Source of the DNA: an uncultured Aquimarina sp.
Lineage (GTDB): Bacteria; Bacteroidota; Bacteroidia; Flavobacteriales; Flavobacteriaceae
Direction of reading: 5' to 3'
Assembly: GCA_947492105.1 (NCBI GenBank)
Contig: CANLMN010000034.1
Location: forward strand, 1 to 42,593
Length of the DNA: 42,593 nt
The notes under the pieces were generated by a model, which saw only the letters and a list, made by a program, of their open reading frames with translations, was not told where the DNA came from and searched no databases. Made by a program: the position numbers and the translations under genes. Positions 42,495 through 42,593 of the stretch are shown here, in pieces (positions within the stretch are counted from its first letter, which is position 1; every line of letters starts with the position of its first letter).

Positions 42495-42593
42495 AGTAGA
42501 AGGTGTGATACGGGGGTAATTAGGGTCTGCTGAAAAACTGTATACTTGTTGTTTTCCAGTTGATTATTGTTATATTTAATCAACCAAGTGCAA

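Overview
The window looks like a low-GC chromosome segment of a marine-type member of the Flavobacteriaceae (Bacteroidota). Three things point there: promoters of the TTG / TAnnTTTG type, four secreted proteins ending in type IX secretion (T9SS) C-terminal sorting domains, and a sulfate-assimilation operon whose sulfite reductase carries a C-terminal HEPN-like domain. I cannot name the genus from sequence alone.

Layout. (1) 1-1607, minus: a collagen-like (Gly-X-Y) exported protein that runs off the left edge and is built of about thirty 36-bp tandem repeats. (2) 1.9-6.3 kb: tRNA-Gly, a GT2 glycosyltransferase, and an overlapping three-gene unit (small unknown protein, GMC oxidoreductase, SDR epimerase/dehydratase). 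(3) 6.6-8.7 kb, minus: a TMTC-like membrane protein with TPRs. (4) 8.7-10 kb: a gene-free stretch with a candidate minus-strand small RNA and a folded metK leader. (5) 10-14 kb: metK, then a SAM-I riboswitch followed by metX, an OsmC-family gene and metZ. (6) 15-16.8 kb, minus: a beta-helix protein. (7) 17.2-26 kb: DUF2061, cysH, cysD, cysN, sulfite reductase, uroporphyrinogen methyltransferase, siroheme synthase, ferredoxin-NADP reductase and 2Fe-2S ferredoxin, then tRNA-Val. (8) 26.9-34.3 kb: two T9SS-exported proteins, a jelly-roll/beta-trefoil protein and a very large Asp-box propeller/PKD/LamG protein. (9) 34.6-42.4 kb: two minus-strand secreted proteins (one a metzincin protease) facing a propeller-type sensor kinase and its LuxR-type response regulator.

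How it works together. Regions 5 and 7 form one sulfur route: sulfate is activated (CysDN), reduced (CysH, then a siroheme sulfite reductase fed by the adjacent reductase/ferredoxin pair and the adjacent siroheme enzymes), sulfide is fixed onto O-acetylhomoserine (MetX, MetZ), and methionine becomes SAM (MetK), which would feed back on the metX riboswitch.

The most interesting signal is in region 9. An inverted repeat ACCC-N5-GGGT lies 23-24 nt upstream of a TAnnTTTG-type box at four promoters: those of the two secreted-protein genes, the sensor kinase and the response regulator. One copy sits midway between the divergent protease and sensor promoters. This looks like a compact, self-regulating two-component circuit controlling T9SS-secreted products. 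The intergenic regions also carry three families of 150-180 bp palindromic repeats that share ATACCA...TGGTAT ends.
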